A model generated the notes under the pieces. It worked only from the letters and a program-made list of their open reading frames with translations. It was not told the DNA's origin and ran no database searches. Positions 8,923 through 17,932 of a stretch of 64,000 nt of DNA are shown piece after piece; positions within the stretch are counted from its first letter, which is position 1, and each line of letters starts with the position of its first letter. Origin of the DNA: Chitinophaga caeni. GTDB taxonomy: Bacteria > Bacteroidota > Bacteroidia > Chitinophagales > Chitinophagaceae. A program made the position numbers and the translations under genes. The stretch is taken from positions 1,981,001-2,045,000 of the forward strand of contig NZ_CP023777.1 of NCBI RefSeq assembly GCF_002557795.1, in the 5' to 3' direction.

Positions 8923-11760
8923 ATGAACAATAAATATACTCCGGGAAACTTAGTACGATATAGAAATCGAGATTGGATGGTACTCCCATCTAATGAAGAT
9001 CAGGTTATTTTGGTAAAACCACTTGGTGGTTCCGATGAGGAAACTACCGGTATTTTTATGCCTTTAGCAAAAGATGTCGAAGCTGTAGAAAAAGCCACCT
9101 TCAAAGAACCTACACCAAATCAGATCGGAAACTTTGAAACAGCGAAACTTCTGTATAATGCCTCCCGCCTTTCTTTAAGAAATGCCGCAGGTCCATTTAG
9201 AAGTATGGGAAAACTATCCTTTAGACCAAGATCGTATCAGGTTGTTCCATTAGTAATGGCACTAAAGCAGGATATTACGAGACTGTTGATCGCTGACGAT
9301 GTTGGTATTGGAAAAACCATAGAAGCTTTACTCATTATCAAAGAGCTGATTGAAAGAGGCGAGATCAAAAGATTTGCAGTGATTTGTCCACCTCATTTGT
9401 GCGAACAATGGCAGCAGGAATTAAAAGACAAATTAGATATTGATGTGGAGATTATCCGTTCTAGTACAGCATCTCGTTTGGATCGTATGGTACCTGATGA
9501 TCGCTCTGTTTTTTATCATATCCCATATCAGGTAATTTCGGTTGATTATATAAAAACAGATAAACGTAGAGGTATCTTTTTGAATGATTGCCCAGAATTA
9601 GTTGTGGTTGATGAAGCACATACCTGTACTTTGCCTAAAGGAGCATCTTCAAAAAATCAACAACAACGATATAACCTCATTCACGATATTGCTTTAAATA
9701 AAACTCGACATTTGATATTGCTTACTGCAACACCGCATAGTGGTAAGGATGAAGAGTTTCTTTCTCTTTTAGGCTTATTAAACCCAGCTTTCGAACGATT
9801 GAATTTTGAGAAACTTGAACAGGCTGACAGACGAAAAATTGCACAGTATTTTATCCAACGTAAGCGTGAAAATATCCGTAGATGGTTAAATGAAGACACG
9901 TTGTTTCCGGAAAGAGATTCTAAAGAGGTCGGTTTTATATTGTCAGAAGAAACTAAAGCCTTTTACAATGAATTAGTGGCATTTGCACGAGGAATTTCTG
10001 ATGTTGAGACAGATAATGAAAATACAAGACTTTTGCGTTCCTGGGCAGCAATTGCCTTAATTAAAGGTGCTATGTCAAGTCCTGCTATGGCTAAAGAAAT
10101 GTTGGAAAAACGTCAGGCAAAATTGACTGTGGAAAAAGAAATGACCGAAATTGCTCCAGATGCTGTGGAAGATACATTGTTTGAAGAAAATGATTTTGGA
10201 GTAGATTTTTCAAGATCTGATCTGTTGAATGCTGTTGATTATAAAACAGCAGAATTGGAGGGACTTACCAAATTATTAAAACGAGCAGAGTTTCTAAATG
10301 AACATGAAGAAACGGATCTTAAGATAAAACATACCATTGATCTGATTCGGAAATGGATAAAAGAAGGCTTTCAGCCGATCATTTTCTGTCATTATATTGC
10401 TACAGCAAAATATGTGGAAGAGAAACTAAAAGAAGCTCTTCCTATAAACGTATTGGTACAGGCTATTACTTCTGAACTCGCGGATGAACAGCGTAAAGAA
10501 GAAATTGAAAGAATGGGAGAACAGGAAAAAAGAGTTCTTGTAGCTACAGATTGTTTAAGTGAAGGAATCAATTTACAGGATCACTTTAATGCAGTGTTGC
10601 ATTATGATCTTCCTTGGAATCCAAACAGAATAGAACAACGAGAAGGTAGAGTTGACCGTTTTGGGCAAGCTTCAAAGGATATTAAAACATATATGCTTTA
10701 TGGAGAAAATAATCCTATGGATAAGTTTATTCTGGAGGTGCTAATTCGTAAGGTACGTGAAATTCAAAAAAGTATTGGAGTTACGATTCCTATAGGTGAA
10801 AATAATAAATCGTTGATGGCAGAACTTACGCAAAAGATTTTGAAAACTGCATCAGAAACCGAACAACTGACACTTTTTGCCGAAGATAAAATAAGAATTG
10901 ATAACGAGTTGGAAATGGCGCGTAAAAAAGGAGAAAACTTACGTTCTATTTTCGCTCAGGAATCCGTAGATGCAGAAACAATTAAAAAAGATCTGCAAGA
11001 AGTAGATGAAGCTATTGGTGATCCGAAAGTCGTGGAGAGTTTTACTGTATTTGCTTTACAATCATTAGGAGCCTCAGTCACACCTGATTTTGAAGGGTAT
11101 AAAATCCAGACAACGAATCTTCCTAAACATTTACAAGTTGCGTTGCTTTCAAAAACAGAACAACTAAAAGGAAAAACAGAAACTAAAATTGCTTTCATTT
11201 CACCTACACCTAAAAGCTATCAATATATTGGAAGAAATCATCGCTTTGTGGAGCAGCTTTGTCACTACATAGTAAGTAATGCGTTTGAAGAAAAAGGTAA
11301 TTCCTACGGTTTGGCAAGAACCAGTGTGATACAGACCGAAAGCGTTCAAAGCAAAACAACATTAGTAATGTTCAGGGTTAGAAATGTAGTAAAAGAAGTA
11401 CGTTCCCGAAATGAATCCGTGGCAGAAGAAATGTATCTGTGGGGATATACGGAAAGTGAGACTGGCTTACACCCTATTAATTTTGAACAATCACAGGAAC
11501 TCTTGAACAAAGCTATCCCTTTGAGCAATATGTCAATTGAGCAACAACAGCAACTTCTGAAAATAGAACTAAATTCTTTTGACAATAAAAAAGATGCTTT
11601 TATAGAAATTGCAACAGAGCGTGCTGATAAATTGGTAGAGGCTCACGGACGATTTAAAACGTTAATTGGGGGGCGTAGTTATGAAAAGTCAACTCCTGTG
11701 CTTCCACCAGATGTAATGGGGGTTTACATTTTATTGCCAAAACCTAAAGATCTTTTTTAA
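8923..11760 (+). CDS. drmD: SNF2-family helicase, DrmD-like (DISARM)
   Basis: The protein is 945 aa. It begins with a short beta-rich region (GNLVRYRNRDWMVLPS, then LVKPLGGSDEETTGI) that matches my knowledge of DrmD N-termini. Next comes LLIADDVGIGKTIEALLI (Walker A, about residues 124-141), VVVDEAHTC (box II) and LLTATPHSGKDEEF (motif III). The second lobe carries HYDLPWNPNRIEQREGRVDR, the SNF2/RapA-type motif VI. DrmD is the hallmark SNF2-like helicase of class 1 DISARM. The gene starts 43 bp after the helicase-DUF1998 gene and ends 3 bp before the methylase gene, so the three form one operon. Confidence 0.85.
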   Translation: MNNKYTPGNLVRYRNRDWMVLPSNEDQVILVKPLGGSDEETTGIFMPLAKDVEAVEKATFKEPTPNQIGNFETAKLLYNASRLSLRNAAGPFRSMGKLSFRPRSYQVVPLVMALKQDITRLLIADDVGIGKTIEALLIIKELIERGEIKRFAVICPPHLCEQWQQELKDKLDIDVEIIRSSTASRLDRMVPDDRSVFYHIPYQVISVDYIKTDKRRGIFLNDCPELVVVDEAHTCTLPKGASSKNQQQRYNLIHDIALNKTRHLILLTATPHSGKDEEFLSLLGLLNPAFERLNFEKLEQADRRKIAQYFIQRKRENIRRWLNEDTLFPERDSKEVGFILSEETKAFYNELVAFARGISDVETDNENTRLLRSWAAIALIKGAMSSPAMAKEMLEKRQAKLTVEKEMTEIAPDAVEDTLFEENDFGVDFSRSDLLNAVDYKTAELEGLTKLLKRAEFLNEHEETDLKIKHTIDLIRKWIKEGFQPIIFCHYIATAKYVEEKLKEALPINVLVQAITSELADEQRKEEIERMGEQEKRVLVATDCLSEGINLQDHFNAVLHYDLPWNPNRIEQREGRVDRFGQASKDIKTYMLYGENNPMDKFILEVLIRKVREIQKSIGVTIPIGENNKSLMAELTQKILKTASETEQLTLFAEDKIRIDNELEMARKKGENLRSIFAQESVDAETIKKDLQEVDEAIGDPKVVESFTVFALQSLGASVTPDFEGYKIQTTNLPKHLQVALLSKTEQLKGKTETKIAFISPTPKSYQYIGRNHRFVEQLCHYIVSNAFEEKGNSYGLARTSVIQTESVQSKTTLVMFRVRNVVKEVRSRNESVAEEMYLWGYTESETGLHPINFEQSQELLNKAIPLSNMSIEQQQQLLKIELNSFDNKKDAFIEIATERADKLVEAHGRFKTLIGGRSYEKSTPVLPPDVMGVYILLPKPKDLF

Positions 11761-11763
11761 ACC

Positions 11764-14700
11764 ATGAAATTAACAACAATTAATATACAGGGAAACATTT
11801 TTACCAGCGAAATTCTTGAAAAAATTCGTCAGGATGATATTAGTTTCCAAAAACCGCAAGACTTTGGATTAAAGCCTAGTGAACAAGTTCGTGATGAGGT
11901 AAGCAACGCTTGGAGCTTATTCAACACACATTGGCAAATCTTTAAACAAAAACGAAGCTCGTTTTCAGAAATTGATAAAGGAATTTCTGAAACCCGTAAA
12001 TATTGGATTGTCCCGCTTCTCAATCTTTTGGGCTATCAGGTTGCGCTTTCCAATGCTGAAATTGTTAATGGAAAATCTTATGCAATCTCTCATAGAGCTT
12101 CCAATAAAGATGGTTTTCCCATACACATTGTGGGAAGTGAGCAATCAATGGATAAAAAGGCAGAGAGTGGACCCAGACTGTCTCCTCATTCATTGGTGCA
12201 GGAATACATTAATTCTACAGAATACATTTATGGCTTTGTTACCAATGGTAATCATTTTCGTGTATTGCGTGATGCTACACGACTTTCAAGACTAAGCTAT
12301 CTGGAGTTCAATCTTGAGCAAATGATGGAAGAAGGTCACTATGCCGAATTTGCCATTTTCTACCGTTTATTACACGCTTCGCGTATCAACGATAAAAAGG
12401 AAGATGGAAAAGATGCTGTTCTTGAATATTATCACAACGAGGCTTTAGCTTCGGGATCACGTATTCGTGAGCGATTAAGTTTGGCTGTTGAGCATTCAAT
12501 CCTAACGTTAGCAAATGGCTTACTTTTTCAACAGGAAAATGCTGAATTAAGAACTGCTTTTGAAGAAGGAACACTTTCCGCAAAAGATTACTATTTACAT
12601 ATCCTAAGATCTGTTTATCGCATATTATTTCTATTAGTCATTGAAGAGCGTAATCTGATATACAGAGATAATTTGACCGAAGAGGAAAAGAAACTCAAAG
12701 ATATCTACTACCAGTATTATAGCATTCAGCGCCTCACTTTTCTAGTCAATAAAGCCGTTTATATTGATCCGAAAAAAACAGATCTCTGGCAATCATTAAT
12801 GACAACATTCAGACTTTTTGAAGATAGACATTATGGTAAAGAATTGGGAATTGATGCACTAAGCTCTGGTATTTTTAATAGAAATGCTATTGAAAGCATC
12901 GAATCCACGGCATTGAATAATAAAGATGTATTGAATGTATTTAAGTCTTTAGTCACATTTGAAAATGAAAATAAACAAACCATTCGGGTCAATTATGCCG
13001 ATTTAGATGTAGAAGAATTTGGTTCGGTGTATGAAGGATTATTAGAATTTGAGCCAGTAGTAGAAAATGCCGAATTTAGATTTAAACAGGGAGATGACCG
13101 GGCTTCATCAGGTTCACACTATACTCCTGAAGAGTTGGTTAAGCCGTTGATTATCCATTCTTTGGATCATGTGATTACTGACAAATTAAAAGAAACCGAT
13201 CCCGAAAAAGCATTGTTGAGTATTACGGTATGTGATGTGGCTTGTGGAAGTGGGCATATTTTACTTTCCGCTGCCCGAAGAATTGGATTTGAACTCGCAA
13301 GAATAAGAAGTAATGAAGATCAGCCTACACCATCTGTTTTACGTATAGCAATTCGAGATGTAATTAAAAACTGCATTTACGGAGTCGATTTAAATCCCTT
13401 AGCTGTAGAACTATGTAAAGTAGCTTTGTGGTTGGAAGCGCATGATCCGGGTGAACCTTTAAATTTTTTAGATCACCATATTAAAAACGGTAATGCCATT
13501 GTAGGATTAGCAAATTATGAAGAACTACAAAATGGTATTGCCAGTGAAGCTTTTAAGTTCTTGTCTGGCGATGAAAAAACAATAGCTTCTGCTTTTAAGA
13601 AACGTAATGATGATGAGCGTAAACTGCAAATGAGTGAGCTTTTTGATCTGAATGCAGTAGATGGAGATTTTGTAGATGTTCAAAAGTCAATAGATCAGTT
13701 TAACCAAATGCCAGAGAAAACTTCTGAGCAGATTGAAAAGAAAGCTAAAGTTTATTACGATTTAACTAATGGAAAAAAATGGTTCAGACTCAAACAACTA
13801 GCAGACTTACAAGTAGCACAGTTCTTCATTCCCAAAACAACAGAAAACAAAGAAAAGCTAACTACACATAGCAAATACAAGACTTATCTGAATTCTGGCA
13901 CTCAGATCTTAGACCGTGGTGCAAGTATGGCAATTGCGGAAAACAAAAAATTCTTCCATTGGTTTCTGGAGTTTCCGGAAGTTTTCCAGAAAGGAGGCTT
14001 TGATTGTATTTTAGGTAATCCTCCATTTTTAGGGGGGCAAAAGTTAAGCGGAAATTACGGAACAAATTTTCTTGAATATCTAAAATATACTTATAGACCG
14101 ATAGGAGCAGTAGATTTAGTAACTTATTTTTTCAGAAGGATTTTTGATGTAATTAAAATAAAAGGATTTCAGTCGTTGATTTCTACCAACACCATTGCTC
14201 AAGGATCTGCTCGTGAAGGAGGTTTAGATGTTATCTGTTCAAGTAATGGAGTTATTAATCATGCCATTCGTTCGATGAAGTGGCCAGGGCAAGCTGCCGT
14301 TGAGGTTTCTTTGATTACGATCCATAAAGGTGAATGGAAAAATAGGTTTATTTTAGACAATAAATCGGTAGATAGAATTACATCTTATTTGGATGATTCC
14401 GAAGTGATAGGAAAACCTATGCCTTTATTATCGAATAAAGGAAAGAGTTTTCAGGGAAGTATTGTGTTAGGGAAAGGGTTTGTTTTATCTACTGAACAAG
14501 CCGAAAAACTAATAAAAAAAGATCCGCGAAATAAAGATGTAATTTTCCCATATTTAAACGGTGATGACCTAAACAATGACCCTGAACAAAAACCATCAAG
14601 ATGGGTTATTAATTTCTTTGACTGGGATGAAGAAAAAGCGAAAACTTATCCTGACTGTTACGAGATTATTGAAAAGTTGGTTAAACCCGAAAGACAGCGA

Positions 14701-15579
14701 TGGAAAAAAGACAATGAAGGCAATGAGCTTGTTGGTACATATGCATTAAGAAAACCATTACCTCAAAAGTGGTGGATATACGGTGAGAAAAGACCTGCTC
14801 TATATAATGCCATATCTGAGTTAGACCAGGTAATTGTGATTGCACAAGTATCTAAAACAACTGCATTTGCTTTTACCAAACCAAATAAAGTTCTGGACGC
14901 CAAATTAAATGTATTCGCTAGTAATTCTTTCATGATGTTTGCATTTTTACAATCAAATCTTCATATATATTGGGCGTGGAAATACTCCAGTACAATGAAA
15001 TCTGATTTAAGTTATGCACCAACACAGGTCTTTGAAACTTTTCCTTTTCCAGAAGAAATTTCACCAGATATTAGAAATGAAGTTGAAGATTTAGGAAAGA
15101 ATTATTACAATCTTAGAAAATTACTCATGTCCAAATATAAAATTGGCTTGACTCGATTTTATAATATATATCACTCTAGCGGAATACAAGAGGAAATAGA
15201 TGTAAGAGATAAACATCTAATCCTACTAAATAAACATTTGATAAGAGTGCAAATTCATATTGAAACTAAAGAAATAGTTAGTGATTTTAGTAAATTTAGG
15301 AGAATTGCTATAGAACTGGATAAAACAATTATAAAATCATATAAATGGAGCGACATAGATTTAAATCACAATTTTTATGAGCTTGAATATCTGCCAGAAA
15401 ATGATAGAATACGTTTTTCTGTTCATCCAGATGCACGTAAGGAAATATTAAAACGTTTATTGATACTCAATCATCAAAGTTACAAAAAGGAAGTATCTGA
15501 AGATTCAAAAAACATTAAGGCTAAACATAAAAAAACAGGTAATAAAAAGAAAGAAGACAATTTCCCGAAGTTATTTTAA
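11764..15579 (+). CDS. Eco57I-type adenine DNA methylase, DrmMI-like, with invertible specificity region
   Basis: The protein is 1271 aa. An N-terminal region of about 480 residues precedes methylase motif I (VCDVACGSGHILLSAARR, near residue 493) and motif IV (LGNPPF, near residue 751), the NPPF form of N6-adenine methylases. Residues from about 881 to the end hold the target-recognition part. Its DNA starts at a 51-bp repeat (14406-14456) whose inverted copy lies at 16570-16620, next to an alternative C-terminus on the other strand. The gene begins 3 bp after the DrmD-like gene. In DISARM, DrmMI marks host DNA so that the system ignores it. Swapping this C-terminus should change the methylated sequence. 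Confidence 0.85.
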   Translation: MKLTTINIQGNIFTSEILEKIRQDDISFQKPQDFGLKPSEQVRDEVSNAWSLFNTHWQIFKQKRSSFSEIDKGISETRKYWIVPLLNLLGYQVALSNAEIVNGKSYAISHRASNKDGFPIHIVGSEQSMDKKAESGPRLSPHSLVQEYINSTEYIYGFVTNGNHFRVLRDATRLSRLSYLEFNLEQMMEEGHYAEFAIFYRLLHASRINDKKEDGKDAVLEYYHNEALASGSRIRERLSLAVEHSILTLANGLLFQQENAELRTAFEEGTLSAKDYYLHILRSVYRILFLLVIEERNLIYRDNLTEEEKKLKDIYYQYYSIQRLTFLVNKAVYIDPKKTDLWQSLMTTFRLFEDRHYGKELGIDALSSGIFNRNAIESIESTALNNKDVLNVFKSLVTFENENKQTIRVNYADLDVEEFGSVYEGLLEFEPVVENAEFRFKQGDDRASSGSHYTPEELVKPLIIHSLDHVITDKLKETDPEKALLSITVCDVACGSGHILLSAARRIGFELARIRSNEDQPTPSVLRIAIRDVIKNCIYGVDLNPLAVELCKVALWLEAHDPGEPLNFLDHHIKNGNAIVGLANYEELQNGIASEAFKFLSGDEKTIASAFKKRNDDERKLQMSELFDLNAVDGDFVDVQKSIDQFNQMPEKTSEQIEKKAKVYYDLTNGKKWFRLKQLADLQVAQFFIPKTTENKEKLTTHSKYKTYLNSGTQILDRGASMAIAENKKFFHWFLEFPEVFQKGGFDCILGNPPFLGGQKLSGNYGTNFLEYLKYTYRPIGAVDLVTYFFRRIFDVIKIKGFQSLISTNTIAQGSAREGGLDVICSSNGVINHAIRSMKWPGQAAVEVSLITIHKGEWKNRFILDNKSVDRITSYLDDSEVIGKPMPLLSNKGKSFQGSIVLGKGFVLSTEQAEKLIKKDPRNKDVIFPYLNGDDLNNDPEQKPSRWVINFFDWDEEKAKTYPDCYEIIEKLVKPERQRWKKDNEGNELVGTYALRKPLPQKWWIYGEKRPALYNAISELDQVIVIAQVSKTTAFAFTKPNKVLDAKLNVFASNSFMMFAFLQSNLHIYWAWKYSSTMKSDLSYAPTQVFETFPFPEEISPDIRNEVEDLGKNYYNLRKLLMSKYKIGLTRFYNIYHSSGIQEEIDVRDKHLILLNKHLIRVQIHIETKEIVSDFSKFRRIAIELDKTIIKSYKWSDIDLNHNFYELEYLPENDRIRFSVHPDARKEILKRLLILNHQSYKKEVSEDSKNIKAKHKKTGNKKKEDNFPKLF
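14406..14456 (+). repeat. 51-bp inverted repeat, left copy, inside the active methylase gene
   Basis: It begins GATAGGAAAACC and ends GTTTTCAGGG, and it is identical to the reverse complement of 16570-16620. The first mismatch on the inside is at 14457 (A versus G), after which similarity continues only patchily. It encodes part of IGKPMPLLSNKGKSFQG. Confidence 0.93.
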
Positions 15580-15590
15580 TCTTCGGGAAA
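15561..15590. terminator. shared bidirectional hairpin between the two convergent specificity cassettes
   Basis: TTTCCCGAAG (15561-15570) and CTTCGGGAAA (15581-15590) form a perfect 10-bp stem around an AT-rich 10-base loop. The stop codons of both convergent reading frames (15577-15579 on +, 15576-15578 on -) fall in the loop. The stem encodes the last codons of each protein. It would terminate whichever cassette is fused to the promoter after inversion. Confidence 0.7.
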
Positions 15591-16607
15591 TAAATTAATA
15601 TTTGAAACTTTTGGAGCTGATTTAGATCTCTTTTTAACAATATTTTTATCCAAAGTATCAGATTTAGATTGCTCAAGATTTAATAATAACAACCGCTTTA
15701 GAATTTCTTTTTTGGCAGTTGGTTGTATTGTAAATCTTATGCGATCTTTTTCAGGAAGATGATCTAGTTCATAAAAACTATGCTTTAAATCTATATCATT
15801 CCATTTATATAATTTAATGATTTCGGAATCAATAAGCTTGTATAGCTCTCTCAGTTGAATTATATCATCATATATTTTAGCTTTATTGTTAAGTTGAATA
15901 TCATGGAATATATTTTGTAAATCTGTTAAACCTAATTGATAATGCTTCATTATTCTCAAACGAGCTATATGAAGTTCGTTTCCCAGACCATTTAACTCTT
16001 CCGACGTAACTGTCGGAAAGGGGAATGTCTCAAAAGCGTTCGTTCCAGAATACCGTAATGTAGAAACTCCCATTGTTGAACTATTTTTCCAAGCCCAGAC
16101 ATCATGGAAAGAAGAGTTTAATATTGCTAATTCTGAAAATGTACTAAGAGCAAATACAACAGTTGCCTCAGAAAAGACTATATTATTTTTGCAAATAGAA
16201 ATTAGTAAATATTTGGCATGACGGTTTAATACCATTACCTGGTCTAACTCAGATATAGTAGCGTAGAGTTCTTTTCTAGGTCTTAAAAACTGCCACCATT
16301 TTTCTTTACCTCCTTTATCTTTCTGAATAAGACGTTCAGGTCTAACTAAACGTTCAACTATATCAAAGCAGTCTGGGTAGCTCCGAGCCTTCTCTTCCGA
16401 CCAATCGAAAAAGTTAATCACCCATCGAGACGGCTCTTGAGTAGGGTTGTTATTAAGATCATCTCCATTCAAGTAAGGAAACAATACCTCTTTGTTTCGA
16501 GGATCTTTATTAATCAAAGCTAAAGCTTCTTCTGATGTTAATATAAATCCCTTTCCCAATACAATACTCCCCTGAAAACTCTTTCCTTTATTCGATAATA
16601 AAGGCAT
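15576..16607 (-). CDS. silent alternative C-terminal specificity cassette of the methylase
   Basis: The open frame codes for 343 residues from MPLLSNKGKSFQG and continues only about 17 codons further upstream before a stop, so it is a gene fragment without its own methylase domain. It aligns along its whole length with residues 886-1271 of the neighbouring methylase. The ends are conserved (FPYLNGDDLNN; KWNDIDLKHSFYELDHLPEKDRIRF), while the middle, where target recognition is expected, is divergent (EKWWQFLRPRKELY versus QKWWIYGEKRPALY and beyond). The intact frame argues against decay and for a stored specificity. It is probably expressed only after inversion. Confidence 0.85.
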   Translation of the reverse strand: MPLLSNKGKSFQGSIVLGKGFILTSEEALALINKDPRNKEVLFPYLNGDDLNNNPTQEPSRWVINFFDWSEEKARSYPDCFDIVERLVRPERLIQKDKGGKEKWWQFLRPRKELYATISELDQVMVLNRHAKYLLISICKNNIVFSEATVVFALSTFSELAILNSSFHDVWAWKNSSTMGVSTLRYSGTNAFETFPFPTVTSEELNGLGNELHIARLRIMKHYQLGLTDLQNIFHDIQLNNKAKIYDDIIQLRELYKLIDSEIIKLYKWNDIDLKHSFYELDHLPEKDRIRFTIQPTAKKEILKRLLLLNLEQSKSDTLDKNIVKKRSKSAPKVSNINLFPED

Positions 16608-16620
16608 AGGTTTTCCTATC
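16570..16620 (-). repeat. 51-bp inverted repeat, right copy
   Basis: This is an exact inverted copy of 14406-14456. It lies at the start of the silent cassette, 96 bp from the recombinase start codon. Outside the repeat (16621 onward) similarity to the methylase gene stops within a few bases. Confidence 0.93.
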
Positions 16621-16716
16621 TCTCCAAATTCAGAATATAGTTGCTGGTTTTTACTGCTTTAAATCTGTGACTTTGCAGATTATGAATAAATTCACTTCAC
16701 AAATACTTCAGGAACT

Positions 16717-17874
16717 ATGAGCATACAAATAAGCTATCGCTTTGTAATAAAAAAAGAAAAGAACAAACAGGGATTATATCCAATTTATTTGAGAGCATTT
16801 TTAAAAGGAAAAAAAATTGAAACCGCCACACCGGTAGCCATTCCTTTGCGTGATTGGTCATTGAGAAATCAACGAGTAAAATCTCAAAATAAACATCATG
16901 AAAGATACAACATGATACTAGATGCAATAGATAAAAAATCCATCAAGTTATTGGTCGATAATTTTTTAAACGAAGAATACCCTCTTTCATTAGTACAGTT
17001 CAAAGACCGCTTACTTGCCTTAAATCATTATTCAGTAGAACAAAGTTTTACAGATTATATTCTTGGTTATTTAGAAGAAAATAAAACAAAATTCAAGATA
17101 GAAACTTGGTTCGGATATAAATCTCAGATTTCCAAGATGCTTAAATTCAGGAAAGAAATCCTCTTTTCAGATATCAACGAAAGATTTATAAATGATTACA
17201 GACAATATATGCTAAATACTTTAAGTAATAATGAAAATACAGCAAGTAAAAGTTTGAGAGTCCTTCGAACTTTTGTCAATATTTCTATGCGATTTGGTTA
17301 TATAAAGACAAACCCGTTTCAATATACTTCGATAAAAAAAGTTGATGGAAAAAGAGATTTTCTCTCAATTGAAGAGTTAAATAAACTTACTGATTATTAT
17401 TCAAAAGATAATTTTACCCAATCAATAGAAAGAGATATTCTTGGGTATTTTTTATTTGCTTGTTATACAGGACTTCGGTATTCTGATTTAAAAACCTTCT
17501 CAGCGGACTCAATAGTTGATAATTCTATACACCTCCGAATGCATAAAACAGGATATTTAGTAAATATTCCTCTTAGCAAGAAGGCAAAGATGTTTATTCC
17601 CGTTACGCCTTTTAATAACAATTGTGTATTTAGAATATATTGTAATAAAGTAACTAATAGAGTATTAAAAAAAATAGGCATAGAATTGAAACTAAATAAA
17701 AAACTTACTTGTCATGTTGCTAGACATACTTTTGCTACCGTATCTATTTCGCTTGGAATTCCGATAGAGGTAGTTAGTAAATTGTTAGGACATACCAGTA
17801 TCAGAACAACGCAAGTTTATGCGAAAATTGTCGATACCGTCAAGATAAAGGAAATGCAGAAATGGGATAAATAA
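16717..17874 (+). CDS. tyrosine recombinase, probable invertase of the methylase cassette
   Basis: The protein is 385 aa. The N-terminal region (YRFVIKKEKNKQGLYPIYLR) is the Bacteroidota arm-binding type. A SAM-like core-binding part (about 95-200) precedes the catalytic domain. Visible catalytic residues are Arg in CYTGLRYSDL, His and Arg in CHVARHTF, His in LLGHTSIRTTQ, and the Tyr nucleophile in TTQVYAKI. It differs in sequence from the element integrase at 24397-25647. It sits 96 bp from the right inverted repeat and points away from the invertible segment, as Bacteroidota DNA invertases of the tyrosine family often do. An alternative role as a second integrase cannot be excluded. Confidence 0.85.
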   Translation: MSIQISYRFVIKKEKNKQGLYPIYLRAFLKGKKIETATPVAIPLRDWSLRNQRVKSQNKHHERYNMILDAIDKKSIKLLVDNFLNEEYPLSLVQFKDRLLALNHYSVEQSFTDYILGYLEENKTKFKIETWFGYKSQISKMLKFRKEILFSDINERFINDYRQYMLNTLSNNENTASKSLRVLRTFVNISMRFGYIKTNPFQYTSIKKVDGKRDFLSIEELNKLTDYYSKDNFTQSIERDILGYFLFACYTGLRYSDLKTFSADSIVDNSIHLRMHKTGYLVNIPLSKKAKMFIPVTPFNNNCVFRIYCNKVTNRVLKKIGIELKLNKKLTCHVARHTFATVSISLGIPIEVVSKLLGHTSIRTTQVYAKIVDTVKIKEMQKWDK

Positions 17875-17898
17875 AACAAACAAATTTTAAATTCAAAT

Positions 17899-17932
17899 AA
17901 AACCTTTATGATTATAAATTCATAAAGGTTTT
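17899..17932. terminator. bidirectional terminator between recombinase and mobB
   Basis: AAAACCTTTATGA (17899-17911) pairs with TCATAAAGGTTTT (17920-17932) around an 8-base loop, with T-rich flanks on both strands. It lies between convergent genes and just reaches the mobB stop codon. Confidence 0.75.

Larger units (their letters stand above)
14406..16620. other. predicted invertible segment switching methylase specificity
   Basis: The segment is bounded by a perfect 51-bp inverted repeat. It contains the expressed C-terminus of the methylase on the + strand and a homologous, start-less C-terminal cassette on the - strand. Recombination between the repeats keeps the reading frame: both sides read IGKPMPLLSNKGKS across the repeat. 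It would exchange the last 386 codons for 343 others, giving a protein of about 1228 aa. The tyrosine recombinase gene lies 96 bp beyond the right repeat. Inversion itself is inferred and not observed. Confidence 0.8.

Noticed and set aside
3723..15579. A BREX system (PglX with partners)
   Set aside because: The methylase could resemble PglX, but no PglZ, BrxC or Lon-like gene is present. The DrmD-like helicase points to DISARM.
15576..16607. The - strand methylase fragment as a decayed pseudogene
   Set aside because: The frame is intact to its end, the boundary is a perfect 51-bp repeat, and the frame continues correctly through the repeat. A stored cassette fits better than decay.
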